The notes beneath the pieces were generated by a model, which was not told the DNA's origin, did not search any database, and was given only the letters and a program-made list of their open reading frames with translations. From assembly GCA_937135955.1 (NCBI GenBank), contig CAKZOB010000079.1:1-64000 (forward strand): a stretch of DNA of 64,000 bases, read 5' to 3'. Of the stretch, positions 26,724 through 37,524 are shown piece by piece. Position 1 is the stretch's first letter. Every line of letters starts with the position of its first letter. The position numbers were made by a program, and so were the translations under genes. The DNA comes from an uncultured Anaerolineales bacterium (GTDB taxonomy: Bacteria; Chloroflexota; Anaerolineae; Aggregatilineales; Aggregatilineaceae).

Positions 26724-27827
26724 CTACTGCAACGCCTGCTCTGTCTCGGCGTCGAACAGATGCATCACGGCCATGTTCAACACGACGCCGATACGCTCGC
26801 CAACGTGCACATGAGCACGCGGGTCCATGCGCGACAGGAAGGCCTTGCCACCCTCTTCCAGGTAGACGATCTTCTCGTGCCCCATCTCCTCGACCACATC
26901 CACGTTCGCCTCGACGATAGCTGCCGTCACGCCGGGCGGGGTGTAATCGGGATGATGCAGGTTCTCAGGCCGGATACCGAAGACGACCTTCTTGCCCAGG
27001 TGAGGACGATACTTCTCGTAGCGCTCCTTGGGCACTTCCACCTGGAACAGACCGGTATCCACATACATCTTGCCCTCTTTTTCGATCAACGTGCTGTTGT
27101 CGAAGAAGTTCATCGAGGGGCTGCCAATGAAACCGGCCACGAAGATGTTAGCGGGGTGATCGTACAGATTGGTCGGTGTGTCAATCTGCATCAGGCGTCC
27201 GGCGTTCAACACGGCGATGCGCTGCCCCATCGTCATGGCTTCCACCTGGTCGTGCGTCACGTAGATGAACGTCGTGCCCAGCCGCTGATGCAGTTTGCTG
27301 ATGAAGGTGCGGGCTTCAACGCGCAGCTTGGCGTCCAGGTTCGAGAGCGGCTCGTCCAGCAGAAAGACCTGCGGCTCGCGTACGATAGCGCGCCCTACCG
27401 CCACACGCTGGCGCTGACCACCGGACAACTGGCGCGGACGGCGATCGAGCAACTGCTCAATACCCAGGCTGGCAGCTACTTCACGTACCCGCTCGTCAAT
27501 GATGTGCTTCGGAGTACGGCGCAGGCGCAAGCCGAACGCCATATTGTCGTACACAGTCATATGCGGGTACAGCGCGTAGCTTTGGAACACCATGGCGATA
27601 TCGCGATCTTTGGGAGCAACGTTATTGACAACGCGATCCCCGATCAGGATCTCGCCTTCGGTCACTTCTTCGAGGCCGGCCAGCATACGCAAGCTCGTCG
27701 ACTTGCCGCAGCCGGACGGCCCCACGAACACCAGGAACTCGCCATCGGGGATCTCGATGTTGAGGTTCTTCACAGCCTCTACATCGCCCCAACGCTTCGT
27801 TACATTGCGGTAAGTCACACTCGCCAC
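26724..27827 (-). CDS. ugpC: Carbohydrate ABC transporter ATPase, UgpC/MalK/MsmK type
   Basis: 367 aa with the standard layout: Walker A GPSGCGKST, Q-loop VFQSYALYPHMTVYDNMAFGL, signature LSGGQRQRVAVGRAIV, Walker B VFLLDEPLSNLD, H-loop YVTHDQVEAMTM, then TOBE domains with FGIRPENL. This type energises CUT1 sugar or glycerol-phosphate importers, and single copies often serve several permeases. No permease gene is nearby, which fits a shared ATPase. The start is GTG, preceded by GGGAGGAAA. It has its own promoter (27890-27918) and terminator (26656-26690). The symbol denotes the type, not a proven substrate. Confidence 0.92.
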   Translation of the reverse strand: MASVTYRNVTKRWGDVEAVKNLNIEIPDGEFLVFVGPSGCGKSTSLRMLAGLEEVTEGEILIGDRVVNNVAPKDRDIAMVFQSYALYPHMTVYDNMAFGLRLRRTPKHIIDERVREVAASLGIEQLLDRRPRQLSGGQRQRVAVGRAIVREPQVFLLDEPLSNLDAKLRVEARTFISKLHQRLGTTFIYVTHDQVEAMTMGQRIAVLNAGRLMQIDTPTNLYDHPANIFVAGFIGSPSMNFFDNSTLIEKEGKMYVDTGLFQVEVPKERYEKYRPHLGKKVVFGIRPENLHHPDYTPPGVTAAIVEANVDVVEEMGHEKIVYLEEGGKAFLSRMDPRAHVHVGERIGVVLNMAVMHLFDAETEQALQ

Positions 27828-27889
27828 GGGTTTCCTCCCATATGATCATTGGCCCATGAAAACGACCTAAAGTGACTTTAATGACCCCT

Positions 27890-27918
27890 ATTATGGCACT
27901 TCCTTCGCTGTCAGACAA
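27890..27918 (-). promoter_or_regulatory. Sigma70-type promoter of ugpC/malK
   Basis: On the minus strand TTGTCT (27913-27918), a 17-base spacer and CATAAT (27890-27895) with TGc just ahead. Transcription would start near 27883, about 56 bases before the GTG. The rest of 27828-28008 shows no gene. Confidence 0.7.
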
Positions 27919-28008
27919 GTTATTTCGTCTGCTCTCGCCCTGCCAATGCTCATCATTCAGCGCAAGACGGACAGCCGCTAGCGCAAGTTCTTCCCCCTCC
28001 TCACCTCC

Positions 28009-29544
28009 TTAATGGCGGAAATGACGCACTCCGGTGAATACCATGGCCATCCCCGCCGCATTGACCGCCTCGATGACCTCCTGGTCGCGTATCGAGCCGC
28101 CCGGCTGAACAATGCACGTTACTCCTGCTTCCGCCGCCAGTTGCACAGCATCGGCGAAGGGGAAAAAGGCATCCGAGGCCAGCGCCGCCCCCCGCGCGCG
28201 CTCGCCCGCTTTCATCAGCGCCAGCCGCGTTGCATCCACCCGACTTGGCAAACCTCCCCCAATCCCGACGGTCGCCGAAGCGGTCGAAAGCACGATGGCA
28301 TTGCTCTTTACATATTGTACTGCCTTCCAGCCAAAACGCATCGCCTGCAATTCTTCCGAAGTCGGACGTCGCGCTGATACTACCTGCCACTGTGTGCCGT
28401 CGGGATCGCCGCGATCCACCTCCTGTACCAGGAAACCGCCAGTAATGCTGCGCAACTCCAGCGTATCCGGTTGACGCTCCGGAATTCGCAGCAGGCGACA
28501 GTTGCGACGGCCTTCGGCCAGCATTTGCTGCGCCACCGGTGAGAAATCCGGCGCGGCGATCGCTTCCACAAAGAGTGTGTCCAGCGCTTCCACGAAGGCT
28601 TCGTCCACAGCGCGGTTCGTTGCCAATACACCCCCAAAAGCAGATACCGGATCGGACGCCCACGCTAGCGGAAACGCTTCCGCCAGCGTGGGAGCGGTAG
28701 CGATGCCTGTGGGAGTCAGGTGCTTGACGATTACCACGGCGGGCGTATCAAACAGCCCAACAGCCCTCCAGGCCGCATCCAGATCGAGCAGGTTGTTGTA
28801 AGAAAGCGCCTTTCCGCTGAGCAGTTGGCCGCCCAGCGGGGAACCGTTGGCTCCTATCGCATAGAGAGCCGCCCGCTGATGCGCGTTCTCCCCATAGCGC
28901 AACTCCTCGACCCGTGTCAAACCCAGCGATAGCACTTCCGGCAACGACTCGCCAGAGTCCACCGGCCCATATTGCTGAACCAGATAGGCGTGAATGGCCG
29001 TGTCGTAGTCGCGCGTCATGCGAAACGCCTTGATCGCCAGCCAGCGACGCATGGCCTCGCTCACCCGCCCTGTCTCTCTGAGCATCGCCAGCACCCCTGC
29101 ATAATCCGCCGGGTCCACCAACACTGTGACTCTGGCATGATTCTTGGCCGCCGCCCGCACCAACGCCACCCCGCCGATGTCAATTTGCTCGATCGCCTCG
29201 TCGAGCGTGATGCCGTGCTGAGCAACGGTCTGCTGGAAGGGGTACAGGTTGCATACCACCAGGTCTACAGGCGCGTAGCTGTGCCGCCGCAGGGTTTCCA
29301 TATCCTCCGCGGTATCGCGGGCCAGAATGCCTGCATGGATGGCGGGATGCAGCGTCTTGACACGACCGGCCAGCATTTCGGGAGCCTGTGTGACTCGCTC
29401 CACCGGCGTGATCTTCACCCCAGCGACTTCCAACGCGCGCGCTGTACCACCACTGGCCACCAAGTCCCAGCCCAGTTCGGCCAGCCCACGCGCCAGTTCC
29501 ACCAGACCCGTCTTGTCATATACGCTCAGGATCGCCCGCGGCAT
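28009..29544 (-). CDS. purH: Bifunctional AICAR formyltransferase / IMP cyclohydrolase
   Basis: 511 aa, full length. The N-terminal MGS-like cyclohydrolase domain (1 to about 190) has SVYDKTGLVELARGL, ASGGTARALE and GRVKTLHPAIHAGIL; the formyltransferase domain follows with YGENAHQRAALY, VKHLTPTGIA, GGVLATNR, VKSNAIVL and SRVDATRLA. It catalyses the last two steps of IMP synthesis. The catalytic Lys-His is kept, but the usual KHxNPCG motif reads KHLTPTG, a variant of the residues after it, and GxGQ reads GGGLP. It lies 33 bases after purB, with AAGGAG ahead of the ATG, so purB-purH is an operon. Confidence 0.96.
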   Translation of the reverse strand: MPRAILSVYDKTGLVELARGLAELGWDLVASGGTARALEVAGVKITPVERVTQAPEMLAGRVKTLHPAIHAGILARDTAEDMETLRRHSYAPVDLVVCNLYPFQQTVAQHGITLDEAIEQIDIGGVALVRAAAKNHARVTVLVDPADYAGVLAMLRETGRVSEAMRRWLAIKAFRMTRDYDTAIHAYLVQQYGPVDSGESLPEVLSLGLTRVEELRYGENAHQRAALYAIGANGSPLGGQLLSGKALSYNNLLDLDAAWRAVGLFDTPAVVIVKHLTPTGIATAPTLAEAFPLAWASDPVSAFGGVLATNRAVDEAFVEALDTLFVEAIAAPDFSPVAQQMLAEGRRNCRLLRIPERQPDTLELRSITGGFLVQEVDRGDPDGTQWQVVSARRPTSEELQAMRFGWKAVQYVKSNAIVLSTASATVGIGGGLPSRVDATRLALMKAGERARGAALASDAFFPFADAVQLAAEAGVTCIVQPGGSIRDQEVIEAVNAAGMAMVFTGVRHFRH

Positions 29545-29577
29545 GAGTACTGTTCTCCTTCCTATGCATCACCGCGC

Positions 29578-31029
29578 CTAGGGTCGCCTTGCCACCAGTC
29601 CGGCCTGAATTGCTTCAGCCAGAGCGCGCGCCCGCGCCGGCGCATCGCCCACATGGGTACTGGCGTTCATCAGGTCGTCTATATGCTCTCGCGAAAGATA
29701 CCGCAACAACTCTTCATCTTCCCTCAGCATTTCGTACAAAGGGTTGTGCCCACTGCGCGCCATTTCCGCCCAGGCCGCCATACTGTGTTGCCGCAATCGC
29801 TCGTGTATCACCTGGCGATCCGCTCCCGCTCGTACCAAAGCCATCAGCAGACGCTCCGTCGCCGCAAAGCCACCGTATCGGTTCAGGTTGCGGGCGATGG
29901 CTTCATGGTCTATGCGCAAACCGCGTACTACCTTGAGCGCCGCCCGAAGCATCTCGTCCGCCGCCAGGAACGCTTCTGCTAGCATCAGTCGGCGATTGGC
30001 CGAATCGTCAAGCGTGCGTTCTAGCACCGTCAGGGCCGCGTTATCCCAGGCCACGCGCGGCAAAGCTGCCAGCCAGCGAGCCAGGCTATCTATCTTTTCG
30101 GCATTCACTGGATTGCGTTTGAACGGCATCGCCGACGAACCAACCTGTTGTTCGCGGAATGGTTCGGCCCATTCCCCAATGGCGGGCGACTGCAACACGC
30201 GCAGGTCAAGCATCATCTTGTGCAGGCTTCCCGCCAACCCAGCCAGCGCGTTCAGCACCAGCCAGTCCTGCTTGCGCGGGTAAGTCTGCGTCGTCACAGC
30301 GAACGCCTCCAGATCGAGACGGATCATCACCCGCGTCTCCAGGTCAGTGGGGGTGAGACCCTGCTCGCGCAACAACTCCGCATATGAAGCGCTGGTGCCC
30401 ACCGCCCCTTTGATCCCTTTGCCGCGAATACCCTCGCGCACGCGGGACAATTCCTCCCAGTCCGTCCACAAGTCCTGGGCATACTGCGCCAGGCGGAACC
30501 CCACAGTCGTTGGTTCCGCGGGTTGAATGTGCGTGAAGCCCATGCACGCTGTGTCGGCCCAGCGCTCGATGCTCTCTGCCAGGCTTCGCAACAGGTCGGC
30601 CAGAGTCTCCAACAGCAAATCAAGCGCCTCGCGCAGCCGTAGCGCGTCCGCATTGTCCTGAATGTCTGCGCTGGTCGCCCCCAGATGCAAGACTCTGCCA
30701 CCCAAAGGACACTGCTCCGCGAACGTCTTCAGTTCGGCCATCAGGTCGTGCTGCACCACCGCCTCGATAGCCTGCGCGCGCTGTAGATCGATCTCCTCCA
30801 TATGCGCACGCAGATCAGCCGCCTCTTCTGCCGTCACCAATCCCAGTTCGGCCTGAGCTTCCGCCAGCGCTACCCACACGCGCCGCCATAACAGGCGCTG
30901 ATACGCCAGGCTCCACACCCGACGCATCTGCTCCGAACCATAACGCCAGGTAAATGGAGACTGATAAACCGATTGGTCAGGATCGATTGCTTCACCCATG
31001 AACGATCTGTATTCACCTGGATATGCCAT
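29578..31029 (-). CDS. purB: Adenylosuccinate lyase
   Basis: 483 aa fumarase/aspartase-superfamily lyase that makes AICAR from SAICAR and AMP from adenylosuccinate. Seen are YQSPFTWRYGSEQM at the N-terminus, HDLMAELKTFAEQ, the TSADIQDNADALRL region, GFTHIQPAEPTTVG, and the family signature SSAMPFKRNPVNAEKI near residue 300. Two starts are possible, 31029 and 30999; AGGG six bases before 31029 favours the longer one, and a -10 at 31047 is compatible with both. The next gene in the operon is purH. Confidence 0.95.
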   Translation of the reverse strand: MAYPGEYRSFMGEAIDPDQSVYQSPFTWRYGSEQMRRVWSLAYQRLLWRRVWVALAEAQAELGLVTAEEAADLRAHMEEIDLQRAQAIEAVVQHDLMAELKTFAEQCPLGGRVLHLGATSADIQDNADALRLREALDLLLETLADLLRSLAESIERWADTACMGFTHIQPAEPTTVGFRLAQYAQDLWTDWEELSRVREGIRGKGIKGAVGTSASYAELLREQGLTPTDLETRVMIRLDLEAFAVTTQTYPRKQDWLVLNALAGLAGSLHKMMLDLRVLQSPAIGEWAEPFREQQVGSSAMPFKRNPVNAEKIDSLARWLAALPRVAWDNAALTVLERTLDDSANRRLMLAEAFLAADEMLRAALKVVRGLRIDHEAIARNLNRYGGFAATERLLMALVRAGADRQVIHERLRQHSMAAWAEMARSGHNPLYEMLREDEELLRYLSREHIDDLMNASTHVGDAPARARALAEAIQAGLVARRP

Positions 31030-31046
31030 GCCAACCCTGCCGCCCG

Positions 31047-31052
31047 ATTATA
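31047..31052 (-). promoter_or_regulatory. -10 element of the purB-purH operon
   Basis: TATAAT on the minus strand, 18 bases upstream of the purB start; the -35 is weak. The predicted leader is only about 11 bases. Confidence 0.45.
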
Positions 31053-31150
31053 CTGATCGGCCTGTTCCCAGGCGAAAACTGTGGGCTGCCCGGCTTATAT
31101 CTCAGCGGTCTGGCGGAGCTACTTTAATCAACCTCTTACCAATGTCACTC

Positions 31151-31179
31151 TTGACTCAACTTACCCCAGGTGCTTAAAT
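31151..31179 (+). promoter_or_regulatory. Promoter of the 67-residue protein gene
   Basis: TTGACT (31151-31156), a 17-base spacer and TTAAAT (31174-31179). It leaves an untranslated leader of about 105 bases before the ATG at 31291. Confidence 0.5.
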
Positions 31180-31290
31180 GAAGATAGCAAAGATTCTCTA
31201 TCGGCCTGCCACTGCCGAACGTGTGCAGTCAAGCCCCACTGTCATCTCTAGGGAATGGTGATAGCACGGTGAGTAGTGGAGGGTGAGAAG

Positions 31291-31494
31291 ATGCAAACGC
31301 CAGAAGCACGTATAGGTCGCGTCATTCGAGTGGGACGAGGCTGGGCCGATGTCAGTGTAGATCGCCGCATCGTGCGCCTCACCACCAACCCGGAGTTGCT
31401 GGTGAGGCCCGGCGGATACCTGAAAATCGTCGGCACCAGCGGGGTTGCTACATCTTTGCCCGAGCCACATCAGCCTGTTCGGGCTGGCCATTGA
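31291..31494 (+). CDS. Small beta-rich protein of unknown function
   Basis: 67 aa, basic. The core IGRVIRVGRGWADVSVDRRIVRL followed by RPGGYLKIVG alternates hydrophobic and polar residues as in a small beta barrel or KOW/OB-like fold, but I recognise no family. It is very likely real: GGAGGGTGAG at 31278-31287 is an excellent ribosome binding site for ATG 31291, a promoter lies at 31151-31179, and a strong terminator follows at 31522. It therefore forms a complete single-gene transcription unit. The longer frame from GTG 31276 would overlap this ribosome binding site and is rejected. Confidence 0.65.
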   Translation: MQTPEARIGRVIRVGRGWADVSVDRRIVRLTTNPELLVRPGGYLKIVGTSGVATSLPEPHQPVRAGH

Positions 31495-31521
31495 CCGCAA
31501 TCCAGTTTCTTCCAGACCGAC

Positions 31522-31556
31522 GGCGCGTCGTGCAAGATTGGACGCGCCTTTTTTGT
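31522..31556 (+). terminator. Rho-independent terminator after the 67-residue protein gene
   Basis: A perfect 8-base stem, GGCGCGTC (31522-31529) and GACGCGCC (31541-31548), with an 11-base loop and TTTTTT directly after. Confidence 0.9.
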
Positions 31557-31589
31557 GCCTCGTTACTACCCCAAGCGCCTCTGATCGTC

Positions 31590-31595
31590 TACAAT
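31590..31595 (+). promoter_or_regulatory. -10 element before the 107-residue protein gene
   Basis: TACAAT about 46 bases before the chosen ATG, just after the preceding terminator; the -35 is weak. Confidence 0.4.
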
Positions 31596-31641
31596 AGAGA
31601 GCGGAATCTGATCGAGACTTGCCCGTCTAGTGAGGATGCTG

Positions 31642-31965
31642 ATGCAAAACGCCGAGGAACGGATTCAGCGTATGCGCGAGCTGCGCGACGCAAAAGTCAT
31701 ACCGCACCTGCAACAATACGCGCCGGTGTGGATGGTCAGCGAGACGCCGCTGCTTAACGACGATGCCATTCAATTCAATGTGGTCTTCTATCACCCTTAC
31801 TACGGTTGGGTGAACCGCCGCTACCGTTTCGACGCCTTCAACAACGTCCTCTATCACCAGGGACAGACCGTCATCAGCGAGAACGAGGCGTTGCTGAATC
31901 TCGAAGAGAAAACGCCGTACATCGCCGCCGAGACGGTCAACACGGTAGACTCTTACGGCGGCTGA
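31642..31965 (+). CDS. Conserved-looking hypothetical protein
   Basis: 107 aa, soluble. A short helical N-terminus (MQNAEERIQRMRELRDAKV) precedes an aromatic-rich part with FYHPYYGWVNRRYRF and FDAFNNVLYHQG. The family is not recognised. Three in-frame starts lie close together (31630, 31636, 31642); TGAGG at 31631-31635 has proper spacing only to the ATG at 31642. A promoter -10 lies at 31590. Codon use resembles the neighbours, and the Tyr/Trp-rich centre suggests a folded domain. Confidence 0.6.
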   Translation: MQNAEERIQRMRELRDAKVIPHLQQYAPVWMVSETPLLNDDAIQFNVVFYHPYYGWVNRRYRFDAFNNVLYHQGQTVISENEALLNLEEKTPYIAAETVNTVDSYGG

Positions 31966-31982
31966 GTTCCGTTGCCTGGGCA

Positions 31983-32013
31983 GCGAGCGCACCTTTCCCG
32001 GCTGTGCGCTCGC
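31983..32013. terminator. Hairpin between convergent genes, no U-tract
   Basis: A perfect 10-base stem, GCGAGCGCAC (31983-31992) and GTGCGCTCGC (32004-32013), with an 11-base loop, placed between two converging stops. No run of T follows on either strand, so termination may be factor-assisted. Confidence 0.5.
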
Positions 32014-32036
32014 TCACAACTCCGTCGGGTGCGCTC

Positions 32037-33056
32037 TCACGCCGCCATTGATCGGGGCGCGATCATCAACTGGTAGACTTTGGTATCGCGCCCGCCCATG
32101 TCGTATTTGTACGCCTCATCTCCCCGCAGAAAGTCGAACGTATGATACCCTTGCTGGATCGCGTACTCGATCAGGCGTGCCAACAACACGATGCCTGGGC
32201 TGAGATGCCCATGCTTTTGCGGATCGAGGCCAGAGTTATACACAAGAATGCGCTGGTTGTAGGCAAAATTGAGGTATGCTGCAGCACGCTCCCCCTTCAC
32301 CGTCAGAAACGCCAGTTGCAGCCACCCCCGCTCCGCCATGCGCACTGTCATCAACTCGAAGAAACGCCGGTTCTGTGCGTTTTCCAAAAACCTCGCCTTG
32401 TCCGGCGAACTGGCAGCCATCAACGCCATGAAGTGCACCACTTCCTGCTGCAAGTCATGCTCTGGCCCCACAATGTACCAGTCCACTTCGCCCGCCGCGC
32501 GGCGTAGTTTGCGCCGTAGTTCATGCCTGTTCTTTTTGTCCAGGCTGTTGACGTAGTCCTCAAAAGTGCGCGGCAGCACAATGATCGGACATACCTCTTG
32601 CAGGCGCACAGTGCTTTCCAGGCCGCACATCTGCGCTGCGCGTGCCATACCCTGCAGTGCCCGTGACTGCTCTGGAATGTTACACAACATCATCTCGTCG
32701 AAGGCGTCGGTGTGCTCAGCGACCCAGGCCGCCAGCGCTTCGTATACCGCCCCTTCATAGCCGCGCCGGGCTACAATATCCAGATAGTCTGTCACGTCCA
32801 CACAACCGACTGTCCGCACGATGCGCCGACCGTCGCCCTGCATATCAATGAACCAGGGAGCCAGACCCTGCCACTGGCCGTCATCATCGCGCACCACCAA
32901 CACCCACAACTGCCCAGGGTGATAGGCTTCCCACCATATTTCCTGCCAGTCGCAGGTCAAGAAAATCTGGTTGGCATCGCTGGCCTGCACCAGTTCATTC
33001 CACTCGGCGGAACAATCGCTAAATACGCGGGAATGGTCATAGAGCGTGACGTACAT
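32037..33056 (-). CDS. GNAT/FemAB-like acyltransferase (Acetyltransf_6 / BioF2-like)
   Basis: 339 aa. Two GNAT-like halves are suggested: FLTCDWQEIWWEAYHPG with VLVVRDDDG near the N-terminus, and ERAAAYLNFAYNQRILVYNSGLDP with LIEYAIQQGYHTFDFLRGDEAYKYDMGG at the C-terminus. The YxxFDFLRGDEAYK ending is typical of CelD/BioF2-like GNAT proteins found in exopolysaccharide and cell-surface clusters. Substrate unknown. The frame is open to 33125, but a minus-strand TATAAT at 33096-33101 lies inside that extension; AAAGG seven bases before ATG 33056 gives the preferred start. The adjacent divergent gene encodes a solute-binding lipoprotein, with no visible functional link. Confidence 0.8.
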   Translation of the reverse strand: MYVTLYDHSRVFSDCSAEWNELVQASDANQIFLTCDWQEIWWEAYHPGQLWVLVVRDDDGQWQGLAPWFIDMQGDGRRIVRTVGCVDVTDYLDIVARRGYEGAVYEALAAWVAEHTDAFDEMMLCNIPEQSRALQGMARAAQMCGLESTVRLQEVCPIIVLPRTFEDYVNSLDKKNRHELRRKLRRAAGEVDWYIVGPEHDLQQEVVHFMALMAASSPDKARFLENAQNRRFFELMTVRMAERGWLQLAFLTVKGERAAAYLNFAYNQRILVYNSGLDPQKHGHLSPGIVLLARLIEYAIQQGYHTFDFLRGDEAYKYDMGGRDTKVYQLMIAPRSMAA

Positions 33057-33095
33057 GGACATACCTTTCGTCAGGTGACCATGAATACTCTCTCG

Positions 33096-33101
33096 ATTAT
33101 A
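33096..33101 (-). promoter_or_regulatory. -10 element of the GNAT-like gene
   Basis: TATAAT on the minus strand, 40 bases upstream of the ATG at 33056; weak -35. It decides the start of the gene. Confidence 0.5.
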
Positions 33102-33147
33102 CTGTTCCGGTCCGTTCTTCCCCATGAGTGTTACATCAGAATCATGC

Positions 33148-33153
33148 TAGAAT
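33148..33153 (+). promoter_or_regulatory. -10 element of the solute-binding lipoprotein gene
   Basis: TAGAAT 33 bases before the ATG; no convincing -35. Together with the minus-strand element at 33096 it forms a divergent promoter region. Confidence 0.35.
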
Positions 33154-33185
33154 CAGCGCACCGTCGCGAAGGGGAAAGGTCAGCC

Positions 33186-34376
33186 ATGCGTAGACTTGCC
33201 AGCTTTCTGTGCGTGATCGCGCTCAACACTTTCTTTACAATGCTGTTGGGCGCTTGCCAGAGCGACTCACCTTCGGCGCAACAACTGACGTCCACCGCTA
33301 CACCAGCGCCACCACGCACGCTACTTGTGTGGCACGCCCTACCCCAAGACGAACGCGCCGCGCTTGAAGAACTCCGCCGCAACTTCGAAGCTGCGCATCC
33401 GACCATAGATGTACAGCTTGTCGCACACCCTGCCGACACGCTGCTGGAGACCTTCCGCCAGCAAACTCTGGCCGGCGCGGGTCCCGACCTGCTGATCTTC
33501 CCTCGTTCCGAACTGCCTGGCCTGGCCGGGTCCGGCTTGATTCAGGCGCTGGACAATTCCCTGATAGACGCCATCACGACCTACCAGACGCCTATCGCGC
33601 TTTCGATCGCCACTCTCGACGGGACGACCTACGGCGTGACCCTGGCGACCGAGTTCCCTACTCTCTATTACCGGCGCAGCCTGCTCACCCCATCATTCGC
33701 TTCTGTGGAGGAATTCGTAGCCCAGGCCAAGATCGCCGGGCTGGTCGTCCCGCCGACCTTCGCTGCCACTGCCGGGCTGTTGCTGGCCGCTGATCCTGAG
33801 CCTTTCGACGAAGACGGCCCGTTGCCGTCGGCCTTGTTATCGTACTTCGCAGCACTGGCCAATATGGCTACCACGCCTTCCGTGCATTTCACCACCGATC
33901 CCGCCCCTTTCATGAGTGGGAACGCCACCCTGCTCATCGCCTCTTCAAACGACTATCCGCAGCTTGCAGATGCTGTCGGCAATGATCTGGGCGTGACGAC
34001 CTGGCCTGGGCACGGGCCGTCTTCCTGGCGTGTACCGGTCCAGGGCGAACCAGTGATCGGCATCAGTCTGAACATCACTCGCCAGAGCGCAGAAGCCGCC
34101 AACCTGTTCCTCGCTTACCTGCTCGCGCCCGATTCCCAGGCGCTCTGGTTCGTGCGGACAGGCAAAGCGCCCGCCAACGCCCATGCCATGCCCGACAGAG
34201 AGCTTGCCACCGCCTGGGGCAATGCCTTACAGTGGGGCTTGCCCCTGCCAATCGTGCCAAAGAACGCCGTTGACGCCCTTGCCGCGCTGGACGCGGCTGT
34301 CCGGGAGGTTGTGTTGCAGGGACTGTCCCCCAGTGCAGCCGTTGAGCGAGTTCAAAATGCCCTCTCAGCGCCCTGA
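33186..34376 (+). CDS. Extracellular solute-binding lipoprotein (sugar-type family 1)
   Basis: 396 aa. Signal peptide with lipobox LLGAC, lipidated Cys at residue 24, then a Ser/Thr/Ala/Pro-rich tether. The body begins with LLVWHALPQDERAALEELRRNF and continues with the ABC binding-protein pattern (AGAGPDLLIFPRSEL, LDGTTYGVTLATEFPTLYYRR, ISLNITRQSAEAANLFLAYLL), the cluster that binds oligosaccharides or similar solutes outside the membrane. No permease or ATPase genes adjoin it; it might use the shared UgpC-type ATPase, which is speculation. GGGGAAAGG precedes ATG 33186; the long open frame upstream of it is antisense to the GNAT gene. Confidence 0.9.
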   Translation: MRRLASFLCVIALNTFFTMLLGACQSDSPSAQQLTSTATPAPPRTLLVWHALPQDERAALEELRRNFEAAHPTIDVQLVAHPADTLLETFRQQTLAGAGPDLLIFPRSELPGLAGSGLIQALDNSLIDAITTYQTPIALSIATLDGTTYGVTLATEFPTLYYRRSLLTPSFASVEEFVAQAKIAGLVVPPTFAATAGLLLAADPEPFDEDGPLPSALLSYFAALANMATTPSVHFTTDPAPFMSGNATLLIASSNDYPQLADAVGNDLGVTTWPGHGPSSWRVPVQGEPVIGISLNITRQSAEAANLFLAYLLAPDSQALWFVRTGKAPANAHAMPDRELATAWGNALQWGLPLPIVPKNAVDALAALDAAVREVVLQGLSPSAAVERVQNALSAP

Positions 34377-34423
34377 CACTGGCTGCCTTCAATTCCGCTC
34401 CGCTGGCTCAGGGCGCGGAGGGT

Positions 34424-34432
34424 TGCTATACT
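34424..34432 (+). promoter_or_regulatory. Extended -10 promoter of the HEAT-like gene
   Basis: TGCTATACT, an extended -10, about 60 bases before the GTG at 34492. Confidence 0.45.
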
Positions 34433-34491
34433 GGTGACGATTCACCTGCTCAGTGTACCGATCGGCGGCCAGCCCCAACCGAGGAGTACCC

Positions 34492-34722
34492 GTGTCCACG
34501 AACGAGCGATTGATTGCCTATCACCTCTCGCGTCTGAAAGACAAAAATCCGGAAGTCCGGCTCAACTCCATCGCCGAGCTAGTCTTGTTGCAGGCCACCG
34601 ACGCGCTCGATGCGCTGGAAGCCCTTTACTACCACGATCCCGACGAGCGCGTCCGCCAGGAAGCGCAGCGCGCCGGACGCGCTCTGTTCATGCTCAAGAA
34701 ACAGCAGACTTCGCCTCGTTAG
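34492..34722 (+). CDS. Small HEAT-repeat-like helical protein
   Basis: 76 aa. The sequence LKDKNPEVRLNSIAELVLLQ then ALEALYYHDPDERVRQEAQRA shows two helical repeats with the DxxxRxxAxxAL pattern of HEAT/PBS-lyase repeats, which mediate protein contacts. Such short two-repeat proteins usually act as adaptors, but the partner is unknown. GTG 34492 has GAGGAG five bases ahead (34481-34486) and follows an extended -10 promoter. It converges on valS with the terminator at 34753-34790 in between. Confidence 0.65.
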   Translation: MSTNERLIAYHLSRLKDKNPEVRLNSIAELVLLQATDALDALEALYYHDPDERVRQEAQRAGRALFMLKKQQTSPR

Positions 34723-34752
34723 GCTACGCGCCAATTCACAGGCAGATTGACG

Positions 34753-34790
34753 AAAACGCGGGCTACTCTGCGCACAGAGCGGCCCGCGTT
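34753..34790 (-). terminator. Rho-independent terminator after valS
   Basis: A nested hairpin: AACGCGGGC (34755-34763) pairs with GCCCGCGTT (34782-34790), with an inner CTCTG/CAGAG stem. On the minus strand it ends in TTTTCG, so it serves valS. Confidence 0.75.
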
Positions 34791-34806
34791 CTCCCTCGCG
34801 CTACGG

Positions 34807-37443
<2,637 letters not shown>

Positions 37444-37524
37444 GGTGTCCTCGTTTACCGCTATGGCACAGTGAACCCGTGACAACTCGTCGAATGCATT
37501 GATAGACTTGCCCTGCTCCCCCCC

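Noticed and set aside
28001-28663. Minus-strand frame of 220 codons in the purH region
   Set aside because: It is a second frame of the purH coding strand with Gly/Arg/Ser bias and no start signals.
31180-31290. Candidate riboswitch in the leader of the 67-residue protein gene
   Set aside because: I could not find a known motif or a convincing set of paired stems; only the length is suggestive.
32712-33185. N-terminal extension of the solute-binding protein frame
   Set aside because: It runs antisense through the GNAT gene; the real start at 33186 has a ribosome binding site, a signal peptide and a lipobox.
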